From Zoogloea oryzae (GTDB lineage: Bacteria > Pseudomonadota > Gammaproteobacteria > Burkholderiales > Rhodocyclaceae): 64,000 bases of DNA. The notes beneath the pieces are model-generated. The model searched no databases, was not told the DNA's origin, and worked only from the letters and a program-made list of their open reading frames with translations. Of the stretch, positions 51,810-62,382 are shown one piece after another (positions within the stretch are counted from its first letter, which is position 1; the number at the start of each line of letters is the position of its first letter). The translations under genes were made by a program, and so were the position numbers. The stretch is taken from the NCBI RefSeq assembly GCF_030161255.1, contig NZ_BSPX01000003.1, forward strand, positions 62,001-126,000. The letters are read 5' to 3'.

Positions 51810-51995
51810 TCAGGTAAAGACTAACAAAATGACGAGGCCGAGAAGCATCGAACCAAGGCCGACGAAGCGGATCTGCCCGTCGGCCAGCCGGATCAGGCGG
51901 GTGAAAGTCTCCCGCCAGGTGGCTGGTGCAACGAAGGGGATGATGCCCTCGAGCACCAGCATCAAGGCAAACGCCAGGATCAGGGAACGCCCCAT
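51810..51995 (-). CDS. DUF2065 small membrane protein
   Basis: A 61-residue protein with two membrane helices (near 5-24 and 42-60) and the conserved core EGIIPFVAPATWRETFTRLIRLADGQIRFVGLGSM. It belongs to DUF2065, which nearly always lies after hflC; a link to the HflKC complex is a guess from this context. Its ATG shares one base with the hflC stop. Confidence 0.9.
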   Translation of the reverse strand: MGRSLILAFALMLVLEGIIPFVAPATWRETFTRLIRLADGQIRFVGLGSMLLGLVILLVFT

Positions 51996-52912
51996 TATTT
52001 CCCGTTCTTGCCGCTCTTTGACGACTCCGGCGCAGCCTGCGCGCGACCACCCGCCGACTTGAGATACTTGAAGAAATCAGAGTTCGGCTCGATCACCATC
52101 ACGTCGGACTTGCTCTTGAAGGTGCTGCGGTAGGCTTCGAGGCTCCGGTAGAAGGCATAGAACTCGGGGCTCTGGCCAAAAGCCTGGGCATAGATCGTCG
52201 ACGCCTTGGCGTCGCCCTCGCCCTTGATCTTCTGGGCATCCCGATAAGCCTCGGCAAGGATTACCTCGCGCTGCTTGTCGGCATCAGCCTTGATCTTCTC
52301 AGCTTCGGCACCGCCCTGGGAACGCAGCTCGTTGGCAACCCGCTTGCGCTCGGCTTCCATCCGGCGATAGACGGATTCGGAAACCTCGGCCGGCAGATCG
52401 ACCCGCTTGAGGCGCACATCGACGATCTGGACGCCGATCTTGCGGGCGTCGAGATCCGCCTTGCTGCGCATCTCGTCCATGATCTTGTCCCGCTCGCCGG
52501 ACACCACTTCATGCACGGTGCGCTTGCCGAACTCCTCCCGCAGGCCGGCATTGACGGTCTGCTCGAGGCGGGTTTTGGCGCGGGTTTCATCGCCGCCAAC
52601 CGAGATGTAGTAAAGCTTGGGATCGACGATCCGCCACTTCACGAACAGGTCGACCAGCACGTTCTTCTTTTCGGAAGTGATGAAACGCTCGGGCTCGGAC
52701 GTATCCAGCGTGAGGATGCGCTTGTCGAAATACCGTACGTTCTGGATGAGCGGAATCTTCAGGTGAAGGCCGGGCTCACTGATCTGCCCTTTCACCTCAC
52801 CCAGCTGGAAGACCAGCGCGTGCTGGCGCTGATCCACCGTGAACAGACTCATCGAGAGGATCGCGAAGACGAACAGGCCGACGCCTGCGAAGAATGGAAG
52901 ACGGTCACGCAT
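51995..52912 (-). CDS. hflC: Protease modulator HflC
   Basis: A 305-residue band 7/SPFH membrane protein. An N-terminal helix (FFAGVGLFVFAILSMSLF) anchors it in the inner membrane; the rest, in the periplasm, has the SPFH domain (FQLGEVKGQISEPGLHLKIPLIQNVRYFDKRI) and a coiled coil (ADKQREVILAEAYRDAQKIKGEGDAKA). With HflK it forms a cage around FtsH and modulates proteolysis. ATG overlaps the hflK stop by one base. Confidence 0.96.
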   Translation of the reverse strand: MRDRLPFFAGVGLFVFAILSMSLFTVDQRQHALVFQLGEVKGQISEPGLHLKIPLIQNVRYFDKRILTLDTSEPERFITSEKKNVLVDLFVKWRIVDPKLYYISVGGDETRAKTRLEQTVNAGLREEFGKRTVHEVVSGERDKIMDEMRSKADLDARKIGVQIVDVRLKRVDLPAEVSESVYRRMEAERKRVANELRSQGGAEAEKIKADADKQREVILAEAYRDAQKIKGEGDAKASTIYAQAFGQSPEFYAFYRSLEAYRSTFKSKSDVMVIEPNSDFFKYLKSAGGRAQAAPESSKSGKNGK

Positions 52913-54186
52913 CAGCGATCTCCCCGCTCACGGTTGCGGGTGGATTCCCGGGTACGCGCTTCACCCGAGAGGGCATCCGGCCGAGGCGGAGCGGCGCCCT
53001 CGACCACTGCCGGCATCTGGGCCGGACGCGCCGCAGCTGCCGCCGGATCGCCAACCGCGGCGGCCGGCGCCTGAGCGGCGGTGGCCTGGATCAGCTTGTC
53101 GAGCGGCAGGCTCAGCAGATTGCTGCTGCTTCTGGTATCCACCAGCACCTTGGACGAATTGGTAAACACCTGCTGCATGGTTTCGAGGTACATCCGCTGA
53201 CGGGTCACTTCGGGCGCCTTGGCGTATTCGGCGTAGATCTGCTTGAAGCGCGACGCATCGCCCTCGGCCTGGGCCACCACGCGGTTCTTGTGGGCATCGG
53301 CCTCTTCCATCAGGCGCGAGGCCGCACCACGGGCGCGGGGAATCACGTCATTGGCGTAGGCCTGGCCTTCGTTTTTCTGACGCTCACGATCCTGGCCCGC
53401 CTTCACGGCATCGTCGAAAGCCGACTGCACCTGCTCGGGCGGCTGGGCGTTCTGCATCGTCACCTTGCTGACCTGGATCCCGGTGGCGTAGCGGTCGAGG
53501 ATGTCCTGGGTGAGCTTCTGGGCGTTGGCCGCCACCTGCTCGCGACCTTCGTAGAGCACGAAGTCCATCTTGCTCTTGCCGACGATCTCGCGCACTGCGG
53601 TTTCGGCGGCCTGGATCACCGAGTCATCCGCATTGCGGTTGTTGAAGAGGTACTGCTGCGGATCCTTCAGGATGTACTGCACCGCGAACTGGATGTTCAC
53701 GATGTTCTCATCGTCCGTCAGCATCAAGGCTTCCTTGAGCACCTTGTTGCGCTCGGAGCCGCGGTAGCCGATCTCGACGGTACGCACGCCGGTGAGATTC
53801 ACCAGCTCGTGGGTCTGGATCGGATACGGCATACGCCAGCGCAGGCCCGGCTCGGTCGCCTCGATGAAGCGGCCGAACTGCAGGACGATGCCCCGCTGGC
53901 TTGCATCGACGATATAGAAACCACTCGCCAGCCAGATCACTGCCGCGAACGCCGCGATCAGGCCGATGCCGCCGCCGAACTGACGGAAGTTCATCTCGGG
54001 CAGGCGATTGCCGCCGTCACCGCCGGACCCACCGTTGCCCAGGCCGCCACTGCGCCCGAACATGCCGGACAGCCGCCGGTTAAAGTCTCGCCAGAGCTCT
54101 TCGAGATCGGGCGGACCCTGATTGTCGCCGCCGCCGCGATTGTCGCCGCCGCCGCGATTGCCCCATTTGGGATCGTTGAGAGACAT
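52912..54186 (-). CDS. hflK: FtsH protease activity modulator HflK
   Basis: A 424-residue SPFH protein. The N-terminus has a repeated NRGGGD motif and a Gly-rich cytosolic segment, then a membrane helix (IGLIAAFAAVIWLASGFYIV), SPFH domain (GIVLQFGRFIEATEPGLRWRMPYPIQTHE) and coiled coil (MEEADAHKNRVVAQAEGDASRF). The C-terminus is Ala/Pro rich. The ATG at 54186 (MSLNDPKWGNRGGG) is preferred over GTG 54204 because homologues begin there. It forms the HflKC complex with the next gene. Confidence 0.96.
   Translation of the reverse strand: MSLNDPKWGNRGGGDNRGGGDNQGPPDLEELWRDFNRRLSGMFGRSGGLGNGGSGGDGGNRLPEMNFRQFGGGIGLIAAFAAVIWLASGFYIVDASQRGIVLQFGRFIEATEPGLRWRMPYPIQTHELVNLTGVRTVEIGYRGSERNKVLKEALMLTDDENIVNIQFAVQYILKDPQQYLFNNRNADDSVIQAAETAVREIVGKSKMDFVLYEGREQVAANAQKLTQDILDRYATGIQVSKVTMQNAQPPEQVQSAFDDAVKAGQDRERQKNEGQAYANDVIPRARGAASRLMEEADAHKNRVVAQAEGDASRFKQIYAEYAKAPEVTRQRMYLETMQQVFTNSSKVLVDTRSSSNLLSLPLDKLIQATAAQAPAAAVGDPAAAAARPAQMPAVVEGAAPPRPDALSGEARTRESTRNRERGDR
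54121..54156 (-). repeat. Two 18-base direct repeats in hflK
   Basis: ATTGTCGCCGCCGCCGCG occurs twice in tandem and is followed by a partial third copy. It encodes NRGGGD twice near the N-terminus of HflK. In-frame, so length variation among strains is possible. Confidence 0.75.
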
Positions 54187-54244
54187 GAGGATGCCTGAGA
54201 TCACAGTAATAATCCGCTCCGGGAATGGTTGAAGTCCAGCCCCC

Positions 54245-55378
54245 TCAAAAGGGTTCCGGACTTTCCGATGCGGCAGCCAGGGCTGCCTTGTGTTCCAGTG
54301 CCACGTCGGTCAGAACCTGACGCAGCAACTCGAGCCCTTCGCCGGTGCGGGCGCTGAGCAAAACGCGCGTGATCTTACCACAAGCATCCTGCTGGACCTC
54401 CGGACTCGCCAGCGTGGCGTCGATCTTGTTCCAGACCTGGATCTGAGGAAGGGTGCCGGCGCCGATCTCTTCCAGCACCGAATTGACCGCGGCGATTTGC
54501 CCTTCCCGATCTTCACTGGCCGAATCCACCACATGCAGCAGGAGGTCGGCAGCTGCCGTTTCCTCGAGTGTTGCGTGGAAGGCAGCCACCAGCGAATGCG
54601 GCAGATCACGGATGAATCCGACCGTATCGGACAGCACGATGTTCCCCGCCTCACCCAAATAAAGCCGCCGGGACGTGGTATCCAGCGTGGCGAACAGCTG
54701 ATCGGCGGCATACGCGCCGGCCTTCGTCAGGGCATTGAACAACGTGGATTTGCCCGCGTTGGTATAGCCGACGAGGGAAACCGAAAGCACATCCCGGCGC
54801 TCCCGGGCGCGTCGGCGGACCGAACGCTGGCGCTCGAGCTTGGCGAGACGATCTTTGAGAAGCTTGACGCGCTCACCCAGCAGGCGACGGTCGGTTTCGA
54901 GCTGCTTCTCACCCGGACCACGCAGGCCAATACCGCCCTTCTGGCGTTCAAGGTGAGTCCAGCCTCGCACGAGGCGGGTGGACAGATGCTGCAACTGGGC
55001 GAGTTCAACCTGAAGCTTGCCCTCGTGGCTCTTGGCGCGCAGGGCGAAGATGTCGAGGATCAGCGCCGAGCGGTCGACAACCCGGCAGTTGAGCTTGCGC
55101 TCGAGATTGCGCTGCTGCGCCGCGGTGATGTCGTGATTGAAGATGACGATGTCGGCCTCGTTCATCTTGGCCACCAGACCGATCTCCTCGGCCTTGCCCT
55201 TGCCCACGTAATGGGCCGGATCGGGCGCCTGACGACGTCCCTGGACGACACCGACGACGGTCGCTCCGGCGCTTTCGGCCAGCAGCGACACTTCAGAAAG
55301 ACGTTCTTCTATCCCGCCCTGACCGAAATCGACCTGAACAAGGAGTGCCCGCGTACCCGAGGCCGGCCGTTCAAGCAT
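54245..55378 (-). CDS. hflX: GTPase HflX
   Basis: A 377-residue ribosome-splitting GTPase. The N-terminal domain carries VQGRRQAPDPAHYVGKGKAEEI and NHDITAAQQRNLERKLNCRVVDRSALILDIFALRAKSHEGK; a coiled linker GIGLRGPGEKQLETDRRLL follows. GTPase motifs are VGYTNAGKSTLFNAL (G1), DTVGFI (G3) and NKID (G4). It rescues stalled ribosomes under heat stress. It lies 51 bases after hfq and 58 before hflK, the conserved hfq-hflX-hflK-hflC order. Confidence 0.96.
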   Translation of the reverse strand: MLERPASGTRALLVQVDFGQGGIEERLSEVSLLAESAGATVVGVVQGRRQAPDPAHYVGKGKAEEIGLVAKMNEADIVIFNHDITAAQQRNLERKLNCRVVDRSALILDIFALRAKSHEGKLQVELAQLQHLSTRLVRGWTHLERQKGGIGLRGPGEKQLETDRRLLGERVKLLKDRLAKLERQRSVRRRARERRDVLSVSLVGYTNAGKSTLFNALTKAGAYAADQLFATLDTTSRRLYLGEAGNIVLSDTVGFIRDLPHSLVAAFHATLEETAAADLLLHVVDSASEDREGQIAAVNSVLEEIGAGTLPQIQVWNKIDATLASPEVQQDACGKITRVLLSARTGEGLELLRQVLTDVALEHKAALAAASESPEPF

Positions 55379-55429
55379 GCCGGGCCCCGGATTCGTGTTG
55401 GCCGCGAACGGGCCAGATCATCAGCCCGA

Positions 55430-55672
55430 TCAGCTTGCGGCCTCGTTCTGTTCCTGCTGGATATTGACGGGGCGAGCCGGCACCACGGTGGAGATGGCAT
55501 GCTTGTAGACCATCTGGGTGACGGTGTTCTTCAGGAGGACCACGTACTGATCGAAGGACTCGACCTGCCCCTGCAGCTTGATGCCATTCACGAGGTAGAT
55601 CGAAACCGGCACGTGTTCGCGCCGCAGGGCGTTGAGGAATGGATCTTGAAGGAGTTGCCCCTTGTTGCTCAT
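55430..55672 (-). CDS. hfq: RNA chaperone Hfq
   Basis: An 80-residue Sm-like protein. Sm1 region PVSIYLVNGIKLQGQVESFDQYVVLL and Sm2 YKHAISTVVP are intact; the N-terminal QLLQDPFLNALRRE holds the Gln and Phe that bind U-rich RNA. It pairs small RNAs with mRNA and binds U-rich ends. The C-tail is short (VNIQQEQNEAAS), as in betaproteobacteria. AGAGG precedes ATG 55672, and a -10 box lies upstream. Confidence 0.98.
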   Translation of the reverse strand: MSNKGQLLQDPFLNALRREHVPVSIYLVNGIKLQGQVESFDQYVVLLKNTVTQMVYKHAISTVVPARPVNIQQEQNEAAS

Positions 55673-55703
55673 GGTAGAACCTCTATGGTTGTAGTTTTGA
55701 ATA

Positions 55704-55709
55704 ATTATA
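55704..55709 (-). promoter_or_regulatory. Probable -10 box of hfq
   Basis: TATAAT on the minus strand, 31 bases before the hfq ATG, in the 99-base gap after der. The -35 region (TGTGGC at 17 bases) matches poorly, so the promoter may need an activator. Confidence 0.55.
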
Positions 55710-55771
55710 GAGCGACTTGCTGCAGTGCCACATTAGCACCGAGGATCGCTGTTGGTGTGGAAATCGGTTCG

Positions 55772-57100
55772 TCAATCCCTGTTGGCGTAGGGGTTGTGGG
55801 AAGACCTGAATTGTATCCTCAGGGGCGTTCCCTGCAATTTGAACGCTTCCTGGAAGGTGCGTTCAAGGTAGCGAGTATATGACGGAGGCACGTGATCGAG
55901 CGCACTGCCGTGCACCACGATCACCGGCGGATTCATCCCGCCCTGGTGGGCGTAGCGCATCTTGGGCCGGAAACCGCCGTGTCGCGGCGGCTGCTGCTTG
56001 AGCACGGCGTCAAGCAGCAAGCGGGTGAGCTTCGGCGTGGCGAGCTTGGTCATCGCGGCCGCATAGGCGCCATCGACAGCCTTCAGCATCGGCACGATAC
56101 CCTGCCCCTTCAGCGCGGAAACATAAAGGAAACGCGCAAAGCCCAGGAAAGGCAGCTTGCGTTCGATGTCTTCCTTGATGCGCTGACGGCGGTAATCATC
56201 CACCGAATCCCATTTGTTGACGGCAACAACCAGCGCCCTGCCCGCCTCGACGACAAAGCCGCCGATGTGGGCGTCCTGGTCCGAGATCTCCTGGCTGGCG
56301 TCGAGGACAAGCACCACCACATTGGCTTGCTCGACGGCCTGCAGGGTCTTGATGACCGAAAACTTCTCGACCGCCTCGAAGACCTTGCCGCGTTTGCGCA
56401 GACCGGCAGTGTCGATCAGCGTGTAGTGCTGGCCATTGCGTTCGAAGGGCACCTCGATGGCGTCGCGGGTCGTACCGGGCATGTCGAAGGCGATCACCCG
56501 CTCTTCGCCGATCAGCGTATTCACCAGCGTGGACTTGCCCACATTGGGGCGGCCGACAATGGCGACCCGCGGACCCGACGACGACGCTTCGTCGTCTTCC
56601 GGATCTTCCGGGAAGCTTTCGAGGATCAGCTCCATCAGGGACGTGACGTTGTCACCGTGGGCCGACGAGATGCAGAGCGGATCACCCAGGCCAAGCTGAT
56701 GGAACTCGGCGGAGACCATCGCCCGGTTCATGCCTTCGGCCTTGTTCACGACAAGGAAGGTCGGCCGGCCGGCACGGCGCAGGCGCACGGCGATCTGCTC
56801 GTCGTGGGGCGTCAGGCCGCTGCGGGCATCCACCATGAAAAGCAGCGCATCGGCTTCGGCGATGGCCTGCTCGGCCTGCTTGGCCATCTCATGGACGATG
56901 CCTTCCTTGGCCACCGGGTCGAAACCGGCGGTATCGACCACGAGGAATTCCCGCTCCGCGGCACGGCCGAGACCGTAGCGACGATCGCGGGTGAGCCCGG
57001 GAAAATCGGCCACGAGGGCATCCCGGGTCTTGGTAAGGCGATTGAACAGGGTTGACTTGCCCACATTGGGGCGTCCGACGAGGACTAGGGTGGGTTTCAC
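55772..57100 (-). CDS. der: Ribosome biogenesis GTPase Der (EngA)
   Basis: A 442-residue protein with two GTPase domains in tandem: VGRPNVGKSTLFNRLTK near residue 8 and VGRPNVGKSTLVNTLIGEERV near 181, each with DTAGF/DTAGL (G3) and NKAEG/NKWDS (G4). A C-terminal KH-like domain follows (YAHQGGMNPPVIVVHGSALDHVPPSYTRYLERTF). It acts in assembly of the large ribosomal subunit. The gene lies 15 bases after bamB. Confidence 0.98.
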   Translation of the reverse strand: MKPTLVLVGRPNVGKSTLFNRLTKTRDALVADFPGLTRDRRYGLGRAAEREFLVVDTAGFDPVAKEGIVHEMAKQAEQAIAEADALLFMVDARSGLTPHDEQIAVRLRRAGRPTFLVVNKAEGMNRAMVSAEFHQLGLGDPLCISSAHGDNVTSLMELILESFPEDPEDDEASSSGPRVAIVGRPNVGKSTLVNTLIGEERVIAFDMPGTTRDAIEVPFERNGQHYTLIDTAGLRKRGKVFEAVEKFSVIKTLQAVEQANVVVLVLDASQEISDQDAHIGGFVVEAGRALVVAVNKWDSVDDYRRQRIKEDIERKLPFLGFARFLYVSALKGQGIVPMLKAVDGAYAAAMTKLATPKLTRLLLDAVLKQQPPRHGGFRPKMRYAHQGGMNPPVIVVHGSALDHVPPSYTRYLERTFQEAFKLQGTPLRIQFRSSHNPYANRD

Positions 57101-57115
57101 GCGTGGGCGACTCCG

Positions 57116-58249
57116 TTATTGAACGCCGACGGCTGCGACGTTGCCGTCACGCGTCTGGATGACGACGCTGCCGCCTGCACGTTGCGGGTCGGCGAGGATG
57201 GGACTGGATGCAGGCCGAAGACGCCCCACCAGCCTGCCGTCGTCCTTGCGCAGCAGATGGACATAGCCTTCGGCATCGCCGACGACCACGTAATAATCGT
57301 TGATGACCCGGGGACGCCCGGTGCCACGTCCGGCGAGCTGATCCTGCTTCCAGGCGCTGGCGCCGCTACCGATGTCGAGCGCCAGCACGGCGCCCTTGTC
57401 GTCGGTCACGAAAACCTGGCTGTCGTCCATATCCAGCCCCTTCGAGCTGGACAGATCGCGGGTCCACAGGGTGGAACCATTGCTCATGTCGAAGCAGGCG
57501 ATGCGCCCCTGGTAGGCCACCGCACAAGTGGCGCGGGAGCCCATCACGGGCAGGCTGGTGATGTCGGACATGCGCTCGAGTTCGGTCGCGCCGCGGGGGA
57601 TCGCCACCGTGCCTTCCCACATCAGGCTGCCGTTTGCGGGGCTGACCGCCGCCAGCTTGCCGCCAGGAAAGCCCGCCAGGATCACGTTGCTCTCGAGTAA
57701 CACGCCAGCAGAGTTACGCAGCGACAGCGGCGGCGTGGCACGCTGATAAACCCAACGCTGACGCCCATCCGCAGAATCAAGCCCGAACAGGCGGCTGTCG
57801 GCACTACGCACAACGACCAGACCGTTAGAGACGGCCGGGGCGGCGAGCACCTCGGCGTTCACCGGAACGCGCCATTTGACCTGCCCGCTGTCGGCGTCGA
57901 GGGCGATCACTTCGCCCTTCGGCGTACCGACGACCACCAGGCTGCCGTCACTGCCCACACCGCCGGAAATCGTCACCTTGAGGGGCGTCTTCCAGCGCAC
58001 GCGGCCGTTGTCGAGGCGCACCACATCGCCGTCGCCAGCGGCGAAGACGGCGTCACCGACGATCGCCGGCTGAAGCACGTAGACGCCGGTATTGCCGACG
58101 CGCACACGCCATGCCTCACTTGTCGCCACCGGACTGGTGATGGGCGTGAGGGCGGGCTGCTTGCCGCTGCTGGAGAACGGGTTGAGCGAACTGCACGCAC
58201 CCAGCGCCAGCGCAGTGGCGACGATCAAGGCCCGTTGCGGGGCTTTCAT
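57116..58249 (-). CDS. bamB: Outer membrane assembly lipoprotein BamB
   Basis: A 377-residue lipoprotein with lipobox LGAC, Cys19. The rest is an eight-bladed PQQ-like propeller with repeated motifs such as NGRVRWKTPL, SGQVKWRVPV, DGRQRWVYQ, and GSTLWTRDL. It supports BamA in inserting outer-membrane barrels, which here would include the exopolysaccharide barrel and DUF1302 protein. ATG overlaps the YfgM-like stop (ATGA). Confidence 0.96.
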   Translation of the reverse strand: MKAPQRALIVATALALGACSSLNPFSSSGKQPALTPITSPVATSEAWRVRVGNTGVYVLQPAIVGDAVFAAGDGDVVRLDNGRVRWKTPLKVTISGGVGSDGSLVVVGTPKGEVIALDADSGQVKWRVPVNAEVLAAPAVSNGLVVVRSADSRLFGLDSADGRQRWVYQRATPPLSLRNSAGVLLESNVILAGFPGGKLAAVSPANGSLMWEGTVAIPRGATELERMSDITSLPVMGSRATCAVAYQGRIACFDMSNGSTLWTRDLSSSKGLDMDDSQVFVTDDKGAVLALDIGSGASAWKQDQLAGRGTGRPRVINDYYVVVGDAEGYVHLLRKDDGRLVGRLRPASSPILADPQRAGGSVVIQTRDGNVAAVGVQ

Positions 58250-58899
58250 TGGGCACCCCCAACCGCATCGAGCTTGGCCTGAGCGATCTCGCGGAGCGTG
58301 ACCGATTCGGCCTTGGTGGCGGATTCGAGGCTGGAAACGACGGTCTTGTACGCAGCGCGGGCTTCATCCTTCTTGCCCTGAGCAACCAGGATGTCGCCCT
58401 TCAGATCGGCGAAACGGGCGGCCAGGCTTTCGTCCGGAGCGGTCTGGAGTTGGGCCAGGGCTTCGTCGTAGGCCTTGTCGTCGAGCATCACGCTCGCCAG
58501 ACGCAGGCGGGCGAGATCTCGCAGCGCAGGATCGCTGGCCTTCTCTGCGGCCCAGGCGAGCGGCGCGCGGGCGTTCTTCAGATCACCGGCTTCGGCCTGA
58601 ACCTTGGCCGACAGCAGCGCCGCCAGATCAGCGTAGGCCGTGCCGCTGTACTTCTCGAGCAGCGCACCTGCCACCTCGCGGACCTTCGGCGCGTTGTGCT
58701 CGGCCGCCGCGGTCTGAAGCTGATCGTAGAGCGCGGACGCCTCGGCGGCCTGCTTGCCCTTGTACCAGTTCCAGCCCTGCCAGCCGACCGAAGCCAGCGC
58801 AGCGGCGACCGCGAGCGTCGTCACCAGCTTGCCGTACTGTTCCCACCAGCCCTTGATCTGGGAAATCTGTTCCTGCTCTTCGAGGTCAAATGCAGCCAT
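58246..58899 (-). CDS. YfgM-like TPR membrane protein
   Basis: A 217-residue protein with a cytosolic N-terminus (EEQEQISQIKGWWEQYGKLV), one membrane helix (TTLAVAAALASVGWQGWNWY) and a periplasmic set of TPR-like helices. This is the YfgM/TPR_21 family, an ancillary SecYEG-chaperone partner in E. coli. It lies in the conserved hisS-yfgM-bamB-der row. It overlaps hisS by 14 bases. Confidence 0.9.
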   Translation of the reverse strand: MAAFDLEEQEQISQIKGWWEQYGKLVTTLAVAAALASVGWQGWNWYKGKQAAEASALYDQLQTAAAEHNAPKVREVAGALLEKYSGTAYADLAALLSAKVQAEAGDLKNARAPLAWAAEKASDPALRDLARLRLASVMLDDKAYDEALAQLQTAPDESLAARFADLKGDILVAQGKKDEARAAYKTVVSSLESATKAESVTLREIAQAKLDAVGGAQ

Positions 58900-60181
58900 C
58901 GTCTTCTTCCGAATCTAGTAGGCGGTCAGCCAGGGTTTCGGGGAGCGTGTCCATGGGCACGCGGATCTGTTCGCCACCGTCGCGCAGGGGCTTGAGGCTC
59001 ACCTCGCCGGCTGCGGCTTCGTCGTCGCCGATCACCACGGCGAACGGCGCGCCGGATGCATCGGCCCGCTTCATCTGGGACTTGAAGCTGCCGCCACCGC
59101 AGTGCAGGGTGACCGCGAAGCCCGTGCCACGGAGCGCTTCGGCAACCCGGAAGGCTGCCCGCTGGGCTGCCTCACCGGCGTGGACGAGGTAGACGTCCGG
59201 CACGAGACGCTGGGCTTCACCACCACACTCCTGCCACAGGGCGAGCAGACGCTCGACGCCCATCGCAAAACCAGCCGCCGGCGCCGGCTTGCCACCGAGC
59301 TGAGCCACCAGGCCATCGTAGCGGCCGCCGGCGCAGATCGTGCCCTGGGCGCCCAGGCGGGTCGTGACCCACTCGAACACCGTGCGGTTGTAGTAGTCCA
59401 GCCCACGCACCAGGCGGTGGTTGATGCGGTACGGCAGGCCGGCATCCTTAAGGATGGTCTGCACGCCGTCGAAATGCTTGAGGGACTCTTCGCCCAGGAA
59501 CTCGGCCAGCTTGGGGGCCGCTTCGACGATGGCCTGAAGATCCGGGTTCTTGGTGTCGAGAATGCGCAGGGGGTTGGTGTAGAGCCGGCGCTGGCCGTCC
59601 TCGTCGAGGCTGTCCTTGTGCTGTTCGAGATAGGCGATCAGCGCGGCCCGGTGAGCGGCGCGTTCTTCGCTGCTGCCGAGGGAGTTGATCTCCAGCTTGA
59701 CGTCTTCAAGGCCCAGATCGTCCCACAGCCGGGCGCACATCAGGATGTGCTCGGCGTCGATGTCCGGACCGTCAAAACCGAGGGCCTCGACGCCGATCTG
59801 ATGGAACTGGCGGTAACGCCCCTTCTGGGGCCGTTCGTGACGGAACATCGGGCCGTGGTAGTACAGCCGGCGGGGCTGGCCGAACAGCAGGTTGTGCTGG
59901 ATCGCCGCGCGCACGCAGGAGGCCGTGCCTTCCGGGCGCAGGGTGAGGTGTTCGCCGTTGAGGGCGTCCTCGAAGGAGTACATCTCCTTCTCGACGATGT
60001 CGGTCACTTCACCGATGGCGCGCTTGAACAGCGGCGTCGGCTCGACGATGGGCATGCGGATGGGGCGGTAACCGTAGCTGTGCAGCCAGTCGCGGACGAT
60101 GTCCTCGAAGTGCTCCCAGGTTTCGGCCTCTTCGGGCAGGATGTCGTTCATCCCGCGGACGGCCTGGAGGGTCTTGCTCAT
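58886..60181 (-). CDS. hisS: Histidyl-tRNA synthetase
   Basis: A 431-residue class II synthetase. Motif 1 region YRPIRMPIVEPTPLFKRAIG, motif 2 LYYHGPMFRHERPQKGRYRQFHQIG, histidine-specific LVRGLDYYNRTVFEWV, and motif 3 GFAMGVERLLAL. The C-terminal anticodon domain begins with DVYLVHAGEAAQRAAFRVA. The second true histidine-related class II protein in the window is hisZ. It lies 33 bases after ispG. Confidence 0.97.
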   Translation of the reverse strand: MSKTLQAVRGMNDILPEEAETWEHFEDIVRDWLHSYGYRPIRMPIVEPTPLFKRAIGEVTDIVEKEMYSFEDALNGEHLTLRPEGTASCVRAAIQHNLLFGQPRRLYYHGPMFRHERPQKGRYRQFHQIGVEALGFDGPDIDAEHILMCARLWDDLGLEDVKLEINSLGSSEERAAHRAALIAYLEQHKDSLDEDGQRRLYTNPLRILDTKNPDLQAIVEAAPKLAEFLGEESLKHFDGVQTILKDAGLPYRINHRLVRGLDYYNRTVFEWVTTRLGAQGTICAGGRYDGLVAQLGGKPAPAAGFAMGVERLLALWQECGGEAQRLVPDVYLVHAGEAAQRAAFRVAEALRGTGFAVTLHCGGGSFKSQMKRADASGAPFAVVIGDDEAAAGEVSLKPLRDGGEQIRVPMDTLPETLADRLLDSEEDDGCI

Positions 60182-60214
60182 GATTCCTTTTGTTCTTCTG
60201 TTGACTGCGGCCTG

Positions 60215-61465
<1,251 letters not shown>

Positions 61466-61476
61466 GTTGCGTCCTG

Positions 61477-62382
61477 TCACTCGAACTTGAGGCGGGCGAT
61501 CGTCATCTTGCCGGTGAGGCCAAAATCCACCGGCTGACCATTGCGCTCGAGCTTGACCGAGCGGGCATTGCCGATGACGACGGCCATCGGCGGTGCGACT
61601 TCGAATTCTTCCCGCGAGCCAGCCTTGCCGAGCTTGGTGACGACGGACTTGCCGTTCTTGTCCTTCACTTCGATCCACGCATCCTGCGCGAATTCGAAGA
61701 CCAGCCGGTCCTTGCCGCCGACAGCGGCAGCCGGCGCAGGCGCGGGCTCGTCGACCTTGACCGGAACGGGCAGCGGCACCGCGGTCGAGGTGCCCTGGGC
61801 CGCGGCCGGATCGGCGGCTGCCGGCGCGACATCGGGCGCCTTGCCGGCGTCACCTTCCTGGGTCGGCACACCCGCAGCGGGCGGCATGCCTGCAGCCTCG
61901 CCGACCGGAGCCGGGGCGCTGGCGATCAGTTCATCAGCCACCTTCTTGCGCTGGGTGTCGTAATACCAGCCGGCGACGACGATGCCGAACAGGGCCAGCG
62001 CAGCCAGCACGCCAGGAATCACCGAACGGCGGAAACGCCCGCGACCAACCTGGGGCATGTCGCCCTGGGCGTTAGAGGCCGGTGAAAGCTCGACAGTCTC
62101 GGACGTGACCGATGCCTGCAGGCCAGCGAGCAGCGGCGCCGGATCGATCTTGAGCAGGCGCGCGTAGTTGCGCAGGAAGCCCCGCGTGAAGGCGGCGCCG
62201 GGAAGCTGGTCGAAACGACCAGACTCCAGCGCTTCGACCTGCCGGGGATTGAGCTTGAGGGAATTCGCCACCTCGGAAACGCTGAGGCCGAGCGCCTCAC
62301 GCTGGCGTCGCAGGGTTTCGCCAGCTGAAGAATCCGCAGGCGTCCCCGCCGGGGCCTGAGGCAAAACTTGAGGATCGGTCAC
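61477..62382 (-). CDS. rodZ: Cytoskeletal protein RodZ
   Basis: A 301-residue bitopic protein. An N-terminal helix-turn-helix (LRRQREALGLSVSEVANSLKLNPRQVEALE) binds MreB. A membrane helix lies at about 119-140 (VIPGVLAALALFGIVVAGWYY), then a Pro/Ala-rich periplasmic linker and the C-terminal DUF4115 domain (FAQDAWIEVKDKNGKSVV). It links MreB to the elongation machinery and keeps rod shape. ATG overlaps the pilW stop by ATGA. Confidence 0.95.
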   Translation of the reverse strand: MTDPQVLPQAPAGTPADSSAGETLRRQREALGLSVSEVANSLKLNPRQVEALESGRFDQLPGAAFTRGFLRNYARLLKIDPAPLLAGLQASVTSETVELSPASNAQGDMPQVGRGRFRRSVIPGVLAALALFGIVVAGWYYDTQRKKVADELIASAPAPVGEAAGMPPAAGVPTQEGDAGKAPDVAPAAADPAAAQGTSTAVPLPVPVKVDEPAPAPAAAVGGKDRLVFEFAQDAWIEVKDKNGKSVVTKLGKAGSREEFEVAPPMAVVIGNARSVKLERNGQPVDFGLTGKMTIARLKFE